Translations under genes and position numbers: made by a program | Notes under the pieces: model-generated | Database searches by the model: none | Seen by the model: the letters and a program-made list of their open reading frames with translations, nothing else | What the model was told of the DNA's origin: nothing | Part shown: in pieces, positions 15,778-25,146 of the stretch | Position numbering within the stretch: the stretch's first letter is position 1 | Layout of the letters: each line of letters opens with the position of its first letter | NCBI RefSeq assembly: GCF_011734195.1 | Contig: NZ_JAANTH010000002.1 | Coordinates: 1,054,001 to 1,118,000, forward strand | Source: Halobacterium sp. R2-5 | Lineage (GTDB): Archaea; Halobacteriota; Halobacteria; Halobacteriales; Halobacteriaceae | Direction of reading: 5' to 3' | DNA: 64,000 bases

Positions 15778-16723
15778 CCCCCACGCCTTCCATCTGTTTG
15801 AGGACGCGCTGGTAGCCGACGATGACCAGCAGCGCGACCGCGACCAGTATCATCGACAGCGCGCTCGCGAACGGCCAGTTGCTCGTGGACGTGAACGTCT
15901 CCGTGATGACGACGGGGACGACCCGCACGCCGCCGCCGAGCAGGGCCGGCGTCACGTACGACGCCAGCGAGACGACGAACGTGATGAGCACGCCCGCGCT
16001 GATACCGGGGAGCGCGAGCGGCACGAGCACCCGCGCGAACACCGTGAAGCGGTTCGCGCCGAGGTTCTGTGCGGCCTCCTCCAGTTCCTTCGGGATGGTG
16101 TGCATCACGTTGATGATGGGGAACACCATGAACGGCAACATCACGTGCGAGAGCCCGATGATGATGCCCGTCTCGTTGAACAGCAGCTGGGGCGTGTTCC
16201 CCTGGGAGACGATTCCGAGCGCGACCAGCGTGGAGTTGATCACGCCGGACCCGTTCAGCAGGATGAACCAGCCGAACGAGCGCACGACCAGGTCGATGGT
16301 CAGCGGCGCGAGCGTCGCGATGACGATGAGCTTGCCCATCCAGCCGCCCTTCCGCACGGCGGCGTACGCGAGCGGGAAGCCGAGCGCGAAGTCGATGATC
16401 GTCACGGCGAGCGCGATCTTCACGGTGCGGATGAGCGTCTCCTGGTAGAGCGCGCTCGTGAACGCCCGCACGTAGTGCGCGAGCGTCACGCCCGCACCAA
16501 TCGCGCCCTGGTCGTAGGGGTTGAAGCTGTAGCTCAGCAGGATGAGCGTCGGGAATATCATCAGCACCGCGACGACGAGTAGCGTCGGGCCGATGAGCGC
16601 GTACTTCCCGAACCGGGTGTCGCTGTACTTCCGGAGCACGCCCGAGAGCCCCTCGTTGACGCGGCCGAGCGTCGACTCGGACTGGCCGCGGTTCACGCCC
16701 GACTCCGATTGTTTGCGTGCCAC
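15770..16723 (-). CDS. ABC transporter permease, PotB type
   Basis: A 317-residue permease with a cytoplasmic N-terminal tail of about 38 residues, about six transmembrane helices, and the EAA loop E-E-A-A-Q-N-L-G-A-N near residue 218. It forms the heterodimeric channel with the PotC-like protein. It starts 7 bases after the stop of the ATPase gene and overlaps the next permease gene by 8 bases, so all are expressed from one message. Confidence 0.88.
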   Translation of the reverse strand: MARKQSESGVNRGQSESTLGRVNEGLSGVLRKYSDTRFGKYALIGPTLLVVAVLMIFPTLILLSYSFNPYDQGAIGAGVTLAHYVRAFTSALYQETLIRTVKIALAVTIIDFALGFPLAYAAVRKGGWMGKLIVIATLAPLTIDLVVRSFGWFILLNGSGVINSTLVALGIVSQGNTPQLLFNETGIIIGLSHVMLPFMVFPIINVMHTIPKELEEAAQNLGANRFTVFARVLVPLALPGISAGVLITFVVSLASYVTPALLGGGVRVVPVVITETFTSTSNWPFASALSMILVAVALLVIVGYQRVLKQMEGVGGV

Positions 16724-16730
16724 GCGGGAA

Positions 16731-17828
16731 TCACCCGTGTGCGAGCCGCGTGTCCTCGATGCTCCACGCGAGCACGACGTCGTCGCCGGGCCCGTAGAGT
16801 GTCGTGGCGTGCTGGTTCGCGTCGTCGACGACGACCTCGCGGCCGCCGGAGTCGACGAAGTACCGGACCTTCGACCCGAGGAACAGCCGGCGTTCGATGC
16901 GGCCGGCGAGCGTGTTCAGCGAGTCGTCGCTGAACCCCGGCTCGCGGGCGTTCATCTTCTCCGGCCGGACGAAGACCGCACCCTCGCCGTCCGCCGGGAC
17001 GCCGGTCGTGTTCACGCCGATGTCGGTGTCCCCGACGGTGAGCACGACGCGGCCGTCGGCGGTCTCGCGGAGGTCGCCCTCGAGGAAGTTGGTGTCGCCG
17101 ATGAAGTCCGCGACGAACTCCGTGGCTGGCTCCTCGTACACCTCGATGGGGGGCGCGATCTGCTCGATCTGGCCCTCGTTCATCACCGCGATGCGGTCCG
17201 CGATGGTGAGCGCCTCCTCCTGGTTGTGGGTGACGTAGAGGGTGGTGATGCCGAGGTCTTTCTGGAGCTCCGTGAGCTCGACTTCGAGCTGGTCGCGGAG
17301 CTTCTTGTCGAGAGCGCCCAGCGGCTCGTCCATCAACAGCACTTCCGGCTGGATGGCGATGGCGCGTGCGGTCGCGACGCGCTGCTGCTGGCCGCCCGAG
17401 AGGTTCTTCGGGTTGCGGTCCGCGTACCCGCCGAGGTCGACCATCTCCAGCACCTCGCTGATGCGGTCCTGGATCTCGTCCTTCGGGAAGTCCTGTCGCT
17501 TGAGCCCGAACGCGATGTTCTCCCCGACGGTCATGTGGGGGAACAGCGCGTAGTCCTGGAACACCATCCCCGTGTCGCGCTTGTGCGTCGGGACGTGCGT
17601 GACGTCGTCGCCCGCGAGCGAGATGGTGCCCGACGTGGGCTTCTCGAAGCCGGCGAGCATCCGCAGCGTCGTCGTCTTCCCCGACCCGGACGGGCCGAGC
17701 AGCGCGAGGAGCTCGCCGTCCTCGACCTCGAAGGAGACGTCGTCGACCGCCGTCAGGTCGCCGTACTCCTTGGTGACGCCGTTGTACTCGATGGCGGCTC
17801 CGGTACCAGTGCCGTCGGGGGGTTCCAT
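16731..17828 (-). CDS. ABC transporter ATP-binding protein, PotA type
   Basis: A 365-residue ATPase of the spermidine/iron/opine importer group. Walker A G-P-S-G-S-G-K-T-T is near residue 46, the signature L-S-G-G-Q-Q-Q-R near 144 and Walker B E-V-L-L-M-D-E-P near 165. A C-terminal TOBE-type regulatory domain follows (about 250-365, containing V-F-V-R-P-E-K-M). The ATG at 17828 is preferred; a TTG four codons earlier is possible. It lies 27 bases downstream of its binding-protein gene. Confidence 0.9.
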   Translation of the reverse strand: MEPPDGTGTGAAIEYNGVTKEYGDLTAVDDVSFEVEDGELLALLGPSGSGKTTTLRMLAGFEKPTSGTISLAGDDVTHVPTHKRDTGMVFQDYALFPHMTVGENIAFGLKRQDFPKDEIQDRISEVLEMVDLGGYADRNPKNLSGGQQQRVATARAIAIQPEVLLMDEPLGALDKKLRDQLEVELTELQKDLGITTLYVTHNQEEALTIADRIAVMNEGQIEQIAPPIEVYEEPATEFVADFIGDTNFLEGDLRETADGRVVLTVGDTDIGVNTTGVPADGEGAVFVRPEKMNAREPGFSDDSLNTLAGRIERRLFLGSKVRYFVDSGGREVVVDDANQHATTLYGPGDDVVLAWSIEDTRLAHG

Positions 17829-17855
17829 GGTGGGTGTCAAAGCTGTGTGGAGAGG

Positions 17856-19055
17856 TCAGAAGATGGAGTTGTACCGCTCGGACCAGTCGCTGCGGTTCTC
17901 CCAGATGTACTGGAAGTCCGGGAACGCGAGCTGGTCGAACTCGTCGGACGTGGTCGCGCCGAACTCCTCGGCGGCGGGCGCGACGGTGGCGTCCTCGTGG
18001 GTGACACCGCAGCCCATCTGCTCGGAGGCCGTCTCCTGGAACGACGGGGAGAGGCACTCGTTGGCGTAGACGAGCGCGGCGTCCATGTTGTCGGCGTTCC
18101 GCGTGACGGCGACCGACTCCGCGAACGCGATGCCGGCCGGGTCGAGGCGGAACAGCGGGTCGATGGGCTGGTCGTTCTGGAACATGTCGAAGACCATGTA
18201 GTCCCAGAACAGGTTCAGCGTGTCGACGTTCCCGCTGGCGAGCTGCTGTTTCGCGGACGCGACGCCGCCGTACTCGGAGCTGACGTTCGGCGCGAAGTTC
18301 TCCTCGAGCCAGTCGAAGCCGGCGTCGACGTCGAGTTGGGAGTTGTACGGCTCGCCGGTGGCGATGGCGGACGCCATCAGCAGGAGGTAGGGGCCGCCGG
18401 ACCACGAGAACGGGACGACCGCCGTGGAGTTCGAGTTCTGCATCACTTCCGCGTGCGAGGACGGCGTCGAGTCCCACATCTGGGTGTTGATGACGGGCAG
18501 CACTTCGCCGACCTCCCAGGAGGCGCCGGCGCCGTCGTAGTGCACGAACTTGTCGTAGATCCCCTCCACGTTCGGGACCATGTCCGTGTGGTCCGTGAGC
18601 GGTTCGAGCCACTCCTCGCGGGACGCCCGCTCGATGCCGATGACGTCCGGAATGAGGACGTCCGGCGGGCTCTCCGGGTTCGCCTCCACCTGGGTCAGCT
18701 GCTCGGTGGTGACCGCGGTCGTGGTGTTGATGTTGAGGTTGTACTTCTCCTCGACGCGCGGGATGAGGTGCTCCTGGTGGACGGTGGAGATGGCGCCGAC
18801 GTTGAGCATGACGTCGAGCTCCGCGCCGCCGAAGTCCATCGCGTCGCCGTCGTCTTCGGTGGTCCCGTCGCCGCCGTTCCCGCCGCTGTCCTCGGTCGTT
18901 GTGTCGCCGTTCCCGTCGCCGTCGCCGGCGCCGTCACCGTCGCCGCCACCGGTGAGACACCCCGAGAGGGTGGCCATCCCGATGGCGCTGGCGCCACCGA
19001 CTTTGAGGAACGTCCGACGGTCGCTACTGTCGAGACCGGAATCACTGTCTGGCAT
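17856..19055 (-). CDS. Extracellular solute-binding protein, PotD type (Tat lipoprotein)
   Basis: A 399-residue binding protein. The Tat motif D-R-R-T-F-L-K is at residues 12-18 and the lipobox L-S-G-C has Cys33 as the lipidation site. A Gly/Asp/Asn-rich linker of about 40 residues precedes the two-lobed binding domain. The protein captures the substrate outside the cell and delivers it to the permeases encoded downstream. It is first in the importer operon, with a strong TATA on the minus strand at 19084-19096. The ligand cannot be read from sequence; polyamine, guanidino compound or betaine are candidates given the ureohydrolase next door. Confidence 0.88.
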   Translation of the reverse strand: MPDSDSGLDSSDRRTFLKVGGASAIGMATLSGCLTGGGDGDGAGDGDGNGDTTTEDSGGNGGDGTTEDDGDAMDFGGAELDVMLNVGAISTVHQEHLIPRVEEKYNLNINTTTAVTTEQLTQVEANPESPPDVLIPDVIGIERASREEWLEPLTDHTDMVPNVEGIYDKFVHYDGAGASWEVGEVLPVINTQMWDSTPSSHAEVMQNSNSTAVVPFSWSGGPYLLLMASAIATGEPYNSQLDVDAGFDWLEENFAPNVSSEYGGVASAKQQLASGNVDTLNLFWDYMVFDMFQNDQPIDPLFRLDPAGIAFAESVAVTRNADNMDAALVYANECLSPSFQETASEQMGCGVTHEDATVAPAAEEFGATTSDEFDQLAFPDFQYIWENRSDWSERYNSIF

Positions 19056-19083
19056 TGTCTCTCACACTGTATTGTTAGACCTG

Positions 19084-19096
19084 GTATATATAATTT
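19084..19096 (-). promoter_or_regulatory. Promoter of the Pot-type importer operon
   Basis: AATTATATATACC on the minus strand is a strong TATA, about 27 bases before a start site near 19062 and 7 bases before the ATG at 19055. Confidence 0.6.
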
Positions 19097-19212
19097 TGGC
19101 GCGAACTGGAGGGGAGGACGCGGGTTCGACGGGGAACCGAGAAACATTCGCAGTCCGGCGTCCAAATTTAACGCGGCGGCGCGGCCAATTACGGCGGTCG
19201 TCGAGCGCGCGC

Positions 19213-20214
19213 CTACCGGGAGGCGTCCTTGCGCGCGCCGAGGAACTGCGTCGCGACGGCCGCGCCGATGGCGGTCGTCGCGCCAGTCGAGTCCAGCGGC
19301 GGCGCGACCTCCATCAGGTCGCCGCCGCGGACGAGGTCGTGGCGGCCGAGCTGGTAGACGAGTTCGAGCAGCTGCCAGGGCTGTAGTCCGCCCGGACTCG
19401 GCGCGCACGTTCCCGCCGCGTCCCCGGCTTCGAGCACGTCGATGTCCACGGAGACGAACACCGCGTCCGTGCCGTCGGTCGCCGCGTCGAGTGCGCGCTC
19501 GGCGGCAGCGTCGACGCCGTCCTTGTGGACGTCGCGCGCGGAGATGACTTCCGCGCCGACGTCGCGCACCCAGTCGACGTAGTACTTCGAGTTGTGCCAG
19601 CCCGAGAGCCCGAGCTCCACGAAGTTCTCGCCGTCGAGCTGACCGCTGTCGTCTTCGAGTAGCCGCCGGAACGGCGTCCCCGAGGAGAGCTCGCCGCCGT
19701 GGGAGTGGCGGACGTCGTGGTGTGCGTCGACGTTGACGACGCCGACCTGGCCGTCGACGGCGTTCATCATCGCCTTCGCCGTCGGGTACGTCAGCGAGTG
19801 GTCGCCGCCGATACTGAACGGCACGACGCCGTCCTCGGTGACGGCGGTGAGCACGCGCTCGACGCGCTCGTGAGTCGGCAGCACCTCCGTGTGGACGACG
19901 TCCACGTCGCCGTAGTCGACGACGTCGATGCCCTCGCTGATGTCCACGTCGATTTCGGGGTTGTAGCAGGTGCCGTGCGTCATGTCCTCGCGGACGCCTT
20001 CTGGGCCCAGTCGGGAGCCTCGCGGTCCCGCCACGCAGGCCGTGTCGAAGGGAATGCCGACGAGCCCGACGTCGGCGCTGTCGGCCTCGCGGGCGTCGGT
20101 GATGATCTCGCCGACGTTCGTGTCGTATTCGTCCTCGACGCCGATACTGTACCCCGGATAGGGGGTGAGCAGGTCGGCTACCTCTGGGGGGACGACCCCG
20201 TCAGAACGTGCCAT
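19213..20214 (-). CDS. Ureohydrolase (agmatinase/arginase family)
   Basis: A 333-residue binuclear-manganese hydrolase that releases urea from a guanidino compound (or formamide from formimidoylglutamate). Manganese motifs: G-G-D-H-S near residue 140, N-V-D-A-H-H-D-V near 167, and S-V-D-I-D-V-L-E near 253. In the last motif the usual D-P after D-x-D-x-x is E-A. The start at 20214 (M-A-R-S-D-G) is chosen; the longer frame upstream is Ala/Arg-rich without family similarity. It lies upstream of the Pot-type importer operon on the same strand, 157 bases away. Agmatine, guanidinobutyrate or another guanidino acid are possible substrates. Confidence 0.87.
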   Translation of the reverse strand: MARSDGVVPPEVADLLTPYPGYSIGVEDEYDTNVGEIITDAREADSADVGLVGIPFDTACVAGPRGSRLGPEGVREDMTHGTCYNPEIDVDISEGIDVVDYGDVDVVHTEVLPTHERVERVLTAVTEDGVVPFSIGGDHSLTYPTAKAMMNAVDGQVGVVNVDAHHDVRHSHGGELSSGTPFRRLLEDDSGQLDGENFVELGLSGWHNSKYYVDWVRDVGAEVISARDVHKDGVDAAAERALDAATDGTDAVFVSVDIDVLEAGDAAGTCAPSPGGLQPWQLLELVYQLGRHDLVRGGDLMEVAPPLDSTGATTAIGAAVATQFLGARKDASR

Positions 20215-20290
20215 GAAGTACCGTACCGTGGACCGGTGTAATAGGTGTTGCGCCCGACGCGCCGGAACGACCAAGACACCACGGAATAGT

Positions 20291-21199
20291 GTGAGGTACG
20301 TGAACGCGCCGCTCGGAATCGCGCTCGCCGTCGCCGGCGCCGCCGGCTGGGCGCTGCAGTACGTCGCGGTCCGCCTCGCCACCGACCACGACGAGGGCTC
20401 GGTGGCCGCGGCGATGGTCGTCGCGCTCGCGACGAACGTCGTCGTCGTGGTTCCCGCCGCGGCGGTGTGGTTCTACCCCGACTACGGGCTGACGCCGCTC
20501 GCGGTCGGGTCGTTCGCCGCGGCCGGGTTCGCCGGGTCGCTGGTCGCGCGCGTCGCCCAGTTCGCCAGCACCACCGCCATCGGCGCGTCCCGGACCGCGC
20601 CCGTCGTCTCGACGGCGGCGCTGTTCTCCGCGGTGTTCGCGGTCGCGTTCCTCGGCGAGACGCTGACGCCCGTCCACGCCGCCGGCATCGTGTTCGTCGT
20701 CGTCGGCGTCGCGGTCGTCTCCTACGACACCGCCCGCGGCGGCGACGAGGTCGGCTTCCGGGAAGCCGGCGCGGCGCTCGTCCTGCCGCTGGTGTCGGCG
20801 CTCGCGCTCGGCGTCGAACCCGTCTTCGTGAAGACCGGGCTCGCGGAGGGGCCGTCCCCGTTCGTCGGCCTCGCCGTGATGTCGACGGCCGCCACAATCG
20901 GGTACGGCGCGTACGCCCGCGCCACCCACGCCGTCACGCTGCCGGACGTCCGCGCCGGCCCGGTGAGGCTGTACGTCGTCTGCGGGCTCGGCAGCACGCT
21001 CGCGCTCGCGGGCTACTTCGCCGCGCTCGCGCTGCTGCCCGTGGTCGTGGTCGTCCCCATCTTCCAGACCGCGCCGCTGCTCGTGCTCGCGTTCTCGGCG
21101 CTCGTGATCCCCCAGCGCCTCGAACGCGTCACGCCGCGGCTCGTCGCCGCCGCTGCCGTGGTCGTCGTCGGCACCACCATCGTCTCGCTGTCGACGTAG
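20291..21199 (+). CDS. EamA/DMT-family transporter
   Basis: A 302-residue integral membrane protein with about ten hydrophobic helices in two EamA-like halves (about residues 1-138 and 155-300), including G-W-A-L-Q-Y-V-A-V-R-L in the first helix and F-L-G-E-T-L-T-P-V-H-A-A-G at the end of the first half. Members export or import amino acids, nucleotide sugars or metabolites. The start is the GTG at 20291, or the next GTG at 20300. Divergent from the ureohydrolase gene. Substrate unknown. Confidence 0.83.
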   Translation: MRYVNAPLGIALAVAGAAGWALQYVAVRLATDHDEGSVAAAMVVALATNVVVVVPAAAVWFYPDYGLTPLAVGSFAAAGFAGSLVARVAQFASTTAIGASRTAPVVSTAALFSAVFAVAFLGETLTPVHAAGIVFVVVGVAVVSYDTARGGDEVGFREAGAALVLPLVSALALGVEPVFVKTGLAEGPSPFVGLAVMSTAATIGYGAYARATHAVTLPDVRAGPVRLYVVCGLGSTLALAGYFAALALLPVVVVVPIFQTAPLLVLAFSALVIPQRLERVTPRLVAAAAVVVVGTTIVSLST

Positions 21200-21225
21200 C
21201 GCGGGACGCCGGGATTAGCTGGCGC

Positions 21226-22500
21226 CTAAAGCCCGCCGTCGGCCACGCGCTCGATGGATTTGGCCAATACGTCCACGGCGACGGGGAGCGAGCGCTCGTC
21301 CACGTCGAACGTCGGCGTGTGGTGCGCGCCCGGGTGGTCAGTGCCGACGATTGCGTACGTCGCCAGCCCGCCCTGCTCCTGCACCGCTTCCATCAGGAAC
21401 GTGGCGTCCTCGCTGGCGCCGAAGTCCGCGTGCTTCAGCACGCTGTCCACGCGGTCGTCGCCGTCCGCGACGTCGGCGACGAGCGACGCCAGCGCGGGGT
21501 CGCTGTCCGCGCGCGGCGACTCGCTCACCACGTCGAAGTCCACCGTGCAGCCGTGCATCCCCGCGGCGCTCTCGAAGATTCGCTCCAGCTCGTCGCGGGC
21601 GTACGCCATCAGTTCGGTCGTCTCGCCGCGCGCCTCCGCGAGCAGGTTCGCGCGCTCGGCGATCACGTTGCTGGACGTCCCGCCCTCGATCCGCCCGACG
21701 TTCACGCGGGTCATCCCGTCGGCGTGCCGCGGGATTCCGTACGCGTTCTGGATGGCCGTCGCTGCGGCCTGAATCGCGTTCCGACCCTCGTTGGGCGCCT
21801 TCCCGGCGTGCGCGGACTCGCCCCTGAATGTGGCTTCCACGTGGCACATCGCGAGCGGCTTCCTGATGCCGCCGACCACCTCGCCCGTGGGGTGGCCGAG
21901 CCCGAGGTGGACCGCGAACAGGTAGTCGATACCCTCGACGTGCTCGCTCTCGGCCATCGGCTTCCCGCCGCCCGAGGCTTCCTCCGCGGGCTGGAAGAAC
22001 ACGGTCAGCGTCCCCGCGAAGTCGCTTTCTTTGACGGCTTCGACGACGCCGACGCCGATGGTCATGTGGCCGTCGTGGCCGCACGCGTGCATCGACTCGC
22101 CGGTCTCCGAGCGGAACCCTTCTCGGACTGGCGCGTGGCTGTCGCTCTCCGACTCCTCGATGAACAGCCCGTCGATGTCCACGCGCAGGCCGACGTGCGG
22201 GCCGTCGCCGCAGTCCAGGCGCGCGACGAGGCCCGTGTTACCCCCCGCTAATCGCTCCAGCACGGACTCGTCCACTCCCGCCTCGCGGGCGCGCTCGAAC
22301 CAGTCCGCGAGGTCGTCGTCGTCGGGGACGGCCATCCGTTCCTCGGTCGCCAGCGCGTCTGGGCCGACGTGGAGCTCGTCCACACCGACGGCTTCGAGTT
22401 CCTCGACGAGCCGGCAGGTCGTCCGGAACTCACGCCACGCTGGCTCGGGGAACCGGTGGAGGTCGCGTCTGAGCGCGCGCAGCCGCTCGGCGTCAGGCAT
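21226..22500 (-). CDS. M20 amidohydrolase (AbgA-like; candidate N-acetyl-diaminobutyrate deacetylase)
   Basis: A 424-residue M20D-type metallohydrolase. Motifs: [12 protein letters not shown] at the N-terminus, H-A-C-G-H-D-G-H-M near residue 138, F-Q-P-A-E-E-A near 170, and H-H-T-P-T-F-D-V-D near 405. An insertion between residues about 50 and 95 before G-L-V-A-R-L is as in AbgA-type hydrolases. It removes acyl or aroyl groups from amino acids. Its ATG lies inside the 3' end of the aminotransferase gene (8-base overlap), so the two are co-transcribed and probably act in sequence. With the divergent ectoine-hydrolase-like gene, N-acetyl-2,4-diaminobutyrate is a reasonable substrate (inference). 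Confidence 0.85.
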   Translation of the reverse strand: MPDAERLRALRRDLHRFPEPAWREFRTTCRLVEELEAVGVDELHVGPDALATEERMAVPDDDDLADWFERAREAGVDESVLERLAGGNTGLVARLDCGDGPHVGLRVDIDGLFIEESESDSHAPVREGFRSETGESMHACGHDGHMTIGVGVVEAVKESDFAGTLTVFFQPAEEASGGGKPMAESEHVEGIDYLFAVHLGLGHPTGEVVGGIRKPLAMCHVEATFRGESAHAGKAPNEGRNAIQAAATAIQNAYGIPRHADGMTRVNVGRIEGGTSSNVIAERANLLAEARGETTELMAYARDELERIFESAAGMHGCTVDFDVVSESPRADSDPALASLVADVADGDDRVDSVLKHADFGASEDATFLMEAVQEQGGLATYAIVGTDHPGAHHTPTFDVDERSLPVAVDVLAKSIERVADGGL

Positions 22501-23863
22501 GGCCGTCCGCGGTCGCCTCGATGGCGTCCGCGATGATCTCCGTGCCGACCTCGGCCTGCTCCTGGGTGAGCACGAGCGGCGGGAGCAGCCGCAGGACGTT
22601 GCTGTACTGGCCCGCCGTCCACACGAGGACGCCGTGCTCGTAGCAGTACTTCTGGATCGCCTCCACGCGGTCGTCGTCGGGTTCCCCGTGCTCGTCGACG
22701 AACTCCGCGCCGACGAACAGGCCCTTCCCGCGGACCTCCCCGAGCCCCGGGTCGCCGTCGCCCGCGTCCCGCAGGCGACCGCGGATGTACTCGCCGACCT
22801 CCGTCGCGTGGTCGAGGAGGTCGTGGTCCTGGATGTACTCGATGGCGCGCAGGCCGCCGACCATCGCGGGGACGTGGCCGCGGTACGTGCCCGCGTGGTC
22901 GCCCGGCCCCCACGTGTCGAGGTCCTCGCGGTACATCGTGCCCGAGAGCGGCTGGCCGTTCCCGCCGAGCGCCTTCGCGGACGTCATGATGTCCGGCGAG
23001 ACGTCGAAGTGGTCGCAGCCCCACCACTCGCCGGTGCGGCCGAGGCCGACCTGGATCTCGTCGAACATCAGCGGCAGGTCGTTCTCGTCGGCGATGTCCC
23101 GCAGCCCCGAGAGGAACCCCTCCGGCGGGACGACGACGCCGCCCTCGCCCTGGATCGGCTCGACGAAGATGCCCGCGGGGTCGGAGAGGCCGCCGTACGG
23201 CTCCTCGACGATGGCCCGCACCTCTTCGAGCGCGCGCTCGACGGACGCCTCGGGGTCGCGGTCCTCCTGGAACGGGTACGGGAACGGCGCGTGCACGACG
23301 TCAGGGAGCAGCGGCGCGTACGGCTTCTTGAACTTCTTGTTCGACGTGATGCTCATCGCGCCCGACGTGGCGCCGTGGTAGGAGTTCCGGAACGCGAGCA
23401 GCCCGCTGCCGCCCGTGTTGTACTTCGCGAGCTTGATGGACGCCTCGACGGCGTCGCTGCCCGTCGGCCCGCCGAAGACGACGCGGTTGTTGCCCGCGAG
23501 GCCGTCGGGCGCGATCTCGTCGAGCTTGTCGATGAGGTCCATGCGGGGCTGGGTCGGGAAGTCGACGGCGTGCGTGAGCTTGTCGATCTGCTCGTGGACG
23601 GCGTCGTTGACGTAGGGGTTCGCGTGGCCGACGTTGTAGACGCCGATGCCCGCGAAGAAGTCCAGATAGACGTTGCCGTCGGCGTCCTTCAGCGTCGCGC
23701 CCTTCCCCTCCGCGAACGCGAGCGGGATGTTGTCCGGGTACGCGACCGCGCTGCTGTCGACGTCGACCTGCTTCTCCAGCAGTTTCCGGGACTGCGGCCC
23801 GGGGACCTCGTCGACGGACGGCTCCTGTGCGAAGTGCAGTTCGTGGATAGGCGGTCCTGCCAT
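22493..23863 (-). CDS. Class III aminotransferase (diaminobutyrate/omega-amino acid type)
   Basis: A 456-residue PLP enzyme of the acetylornithine/4-aminobutyrate aminotransferase fold. Motifs: [18 protein letters not shown] near residue 115, S-Y-H-G-A-T-S-G-A near 140, [12 protein letters not shown] near 262, and the PLP lysine in S-A-K-A-L-G-G near 293. The segment with D-A-V-E-A-x-I-K-L followed by K-K-x-x-A-P-L-L and P-Y-P resembles 2,4-diaminobutyrate:2-oxoglutarate aminotransferases. The start at 23863 (M-A-G-P-P-I) matches a TATA at 23886-23896. It is first in an operon with the M20 gene and divergent from the M24 gene. Confidence 0.85.
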   Translation of the reverse strand: MAGPPIHELHFAQEPSVDEVPGPQSRKLLEKQVDVDSSAVAYPDNIPLAFAEGKGATLKDADGNVYLDFFAGIGVYNVGHANPYVNDAVHEQIDKLTHAVDFPTQPRMDLIDKLDEIAPDGLAGNNRVVFGGPTGSDAVEASIKLAKYNTGGSGLLAFRNSYHGATSGAMSITSNKKFKKPYAPLLPDVVHAPFPYPFQEDRDPEASVERALEEVRAIVEEPYGGLSDPAGIFVEPIQGEGGVVVPPEGFLSGLRDIADENDLPLMFDEIQVGLGRTGEWWGCDHFDVSPDIMTSAKALGGNGQPLSGTMYREDLDTWGPGDHAGTYRGHVPAMVGGLRAIEYIQDHDLLDHATEVGEYIRGRLRDAGDGDPGLGEVRGKGLFVGAEFVDEHGEPDDDRVEAIQKYCYEHGVLVWTAGQYSNVLRLLPPLVLTQEQAEVGTEIIADAIEATADGHA

Positions 23864-23885
23864 ATCTGCGCTCACACAGTACGTC

Positions 23886-23939
23886 CACAAATAGCTTGGT
23901 AACGACAATCACGGCGGGCCCGCGGGCAAAGTTTATGCG
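23886..23939. promoter_or_regulatory. Divergent promoter pair between aminotransferase and M24 genes
   Basis: A minus-strand TATA (CTATTTGT, about 23887-23894) precedes the aminotransferase ATG at 23863. A plus-strand TATA (AAAGTTTATGC, about 23928-23938) precedes the M24 ATG at 23968. The two cores are only about 40 bases apart, so both units could be controlled from a common site in 23895-23927. Confidence 0.5.
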
Positions 23940-23967
23940 AACAGTCCGCGAGATTCGAGTGAGACAG

Positions 23968-25146
23968 ATGAGCGAGCTAGCTCCGTTCCCGACCAGCGAG
24001 TACACACGACGTGTCGAGCGGACCCGCGAGCGGATGCGCGAGGCGGGTCTCGACGCCGTCCTCGTCACCGACCCGGCGAACATGAACTACCTCACGGGCT
24101 ACGAGTCGTGGTCGTTCTACGTCCACCAGGGCGTGCTCGTCACGCTCGACCACGACCCCGTGTGGGTGGGCCGCGAGATGGACGCCAAGTCCGCGGAGGT
24201 GACGACGTGGATGGACGACGAGCACGTGCTCTCGTACACGGACGATTACGTCCAGTCCCCCCACGACAAGCACCCGATGGACTACGTCGCCGCCGTCATC
24301 GAGGAGTACGGTTACGACGACCGTACACTCGGTGTGGAGATGGACGCGTACTACTACACGGCGCGCTCGCACGCTCGGCTCACCGACCAGCTCCCCGAGG
24401 CCGACGTGCAGGACGCGACGCTGCTCGTGAACCAAGTACGCCTGAAGAAGTCCGACGCGGAACTCGACTACATGCGGCAGGCCGCGGAGCTCGCGGAGAC
24501 GGGGATGCAGGCCGCCGTCGACACCATCGCGGAGGGCGTCCGCGAGTCCGACGCCGCGGCCGCCATCTACGAGGGCCTCATCGGCGGCACCGAGGAGTTC
24601 GGCGGCGACTACCCCGCTATCGTCCCGCTGATGCCCTCCGGGGACTACACGGGCACCCCGCACCTCTCGTGGTCGGACCGCGAGTTCGAGGAGGGTGACC
24701 CCGTCATCGTGGAGCTCGCGGGCTGCAAGCACCGCTACCACTGCCCGATGGCGCGCACGCTCACCGTCGGCGAGCCCTCCCCGGAGATGGCCGAGACCGC
24801 CGAAGTCGTCATCGAGGGCCTCGAAACCACGCTCGACCGGATTCAGCCCGGGATGACCGCGGCCGAGGCCGAAGCCGTCTGGAGCGAGTCCATCGCGAAG
24901 CACGGCATCGAGAAGGATTCGCGGCTCGGCTACTCCACGGGCGTCGGCTACCCGCCGGACTGGGGCGAGCACACGGTCAGCCTGCGGCCCGAGGACGACA
25001 CCGTGCTCGAACCCGGGATGACGTTCCACGTGATTCCCGGCATCTGGTTCGACGACTTCGGCGTCGAGATCAGCGAGACCATCCACATCACGGAGAACGG
25101 CGCGGAGACGCTCGCGGACTTCGGCCGCGACCTCTTCGTCGTCTAG
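23968..25146 (+). CDS. doeA: M24-family ectoine-hydrolase-like enzyme
   Basis: A 392-residue pita-bread (creatinase/prolidase fold) enzyme. Stretches that recall ectoine hydrolase DoeA/EutD are V-T-D-P-A-N-M-N-Y-L-T-G-Y near residue 36, G-G-D-Y-P-A-I-V-P-L near 213, E-L-A-G-C-K-H-R-Y-H-C-P near 251, and Y-P-P-D-W-G-E-H near 331 followed by S-L-R-P. In metal-dependent aminopeptidases of this family, Asp residues occupy the positions taken here by Glu and Cys in that E-L-A-G-C-K-H-R-Y-H-C segment, so it is not a standard Xaa-Pro peptidase. DoeA opens the ectoine ring to N-acetyl-diaminobutyrate. Creatinase is the main alternative. The start at 23968 fits the TATA and begins the N-terminal domain. 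Confidence 0.72.
   Translation: MSELAPFPTSEYTRRVERTRERMREAGLDAVLVTDPANMNYLTGYESWSFYVHQGVLVTLDHDPVWVGREMDAKSAEVTTWMDDEHVLSYTDDYVQSPHDKHPMDYVAAVIEEYGYDDRTLGVEMDAYYYTARSHARLTDQLPEADVQDATLLVNQVRLKKSDAELDYMRQAAELAETGMQAAVDTIAEGVRESDAAAAIYEGLIGGTEEFGGDYPAIVPLMPSGDYTGTPHLSWSDREFEEGDPVIVELAGCKHRYHCPMARTLTVGEPSPEMAETAEVVIEGLETTLDRIQPGMTAAEAEAVWSESIAKHGIEKDSRLGYSTGVGYPPDWGEHTVSLRPEDDTVLEPGMTFHVIPGIWFDDFGVEISETIHITENGAETLADFGRDLFVV

Noticed and set aside
16542-19547. 1001-residue plus-strand frame opposite the Pot-type importer
   Set aside because: The minus strand holds complete ABC genes with all motifs; this frame has none.
23968-25146. Plain Xaa-Pro aminopeptidase (prolidase) call for the M24 protein
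   Set aside because: The Asp metal ligands of prolidases are replaced in the E-L-A-G-C-K-H-R-Y-H-C segment, and several stretches match ectoine hydrolase better.
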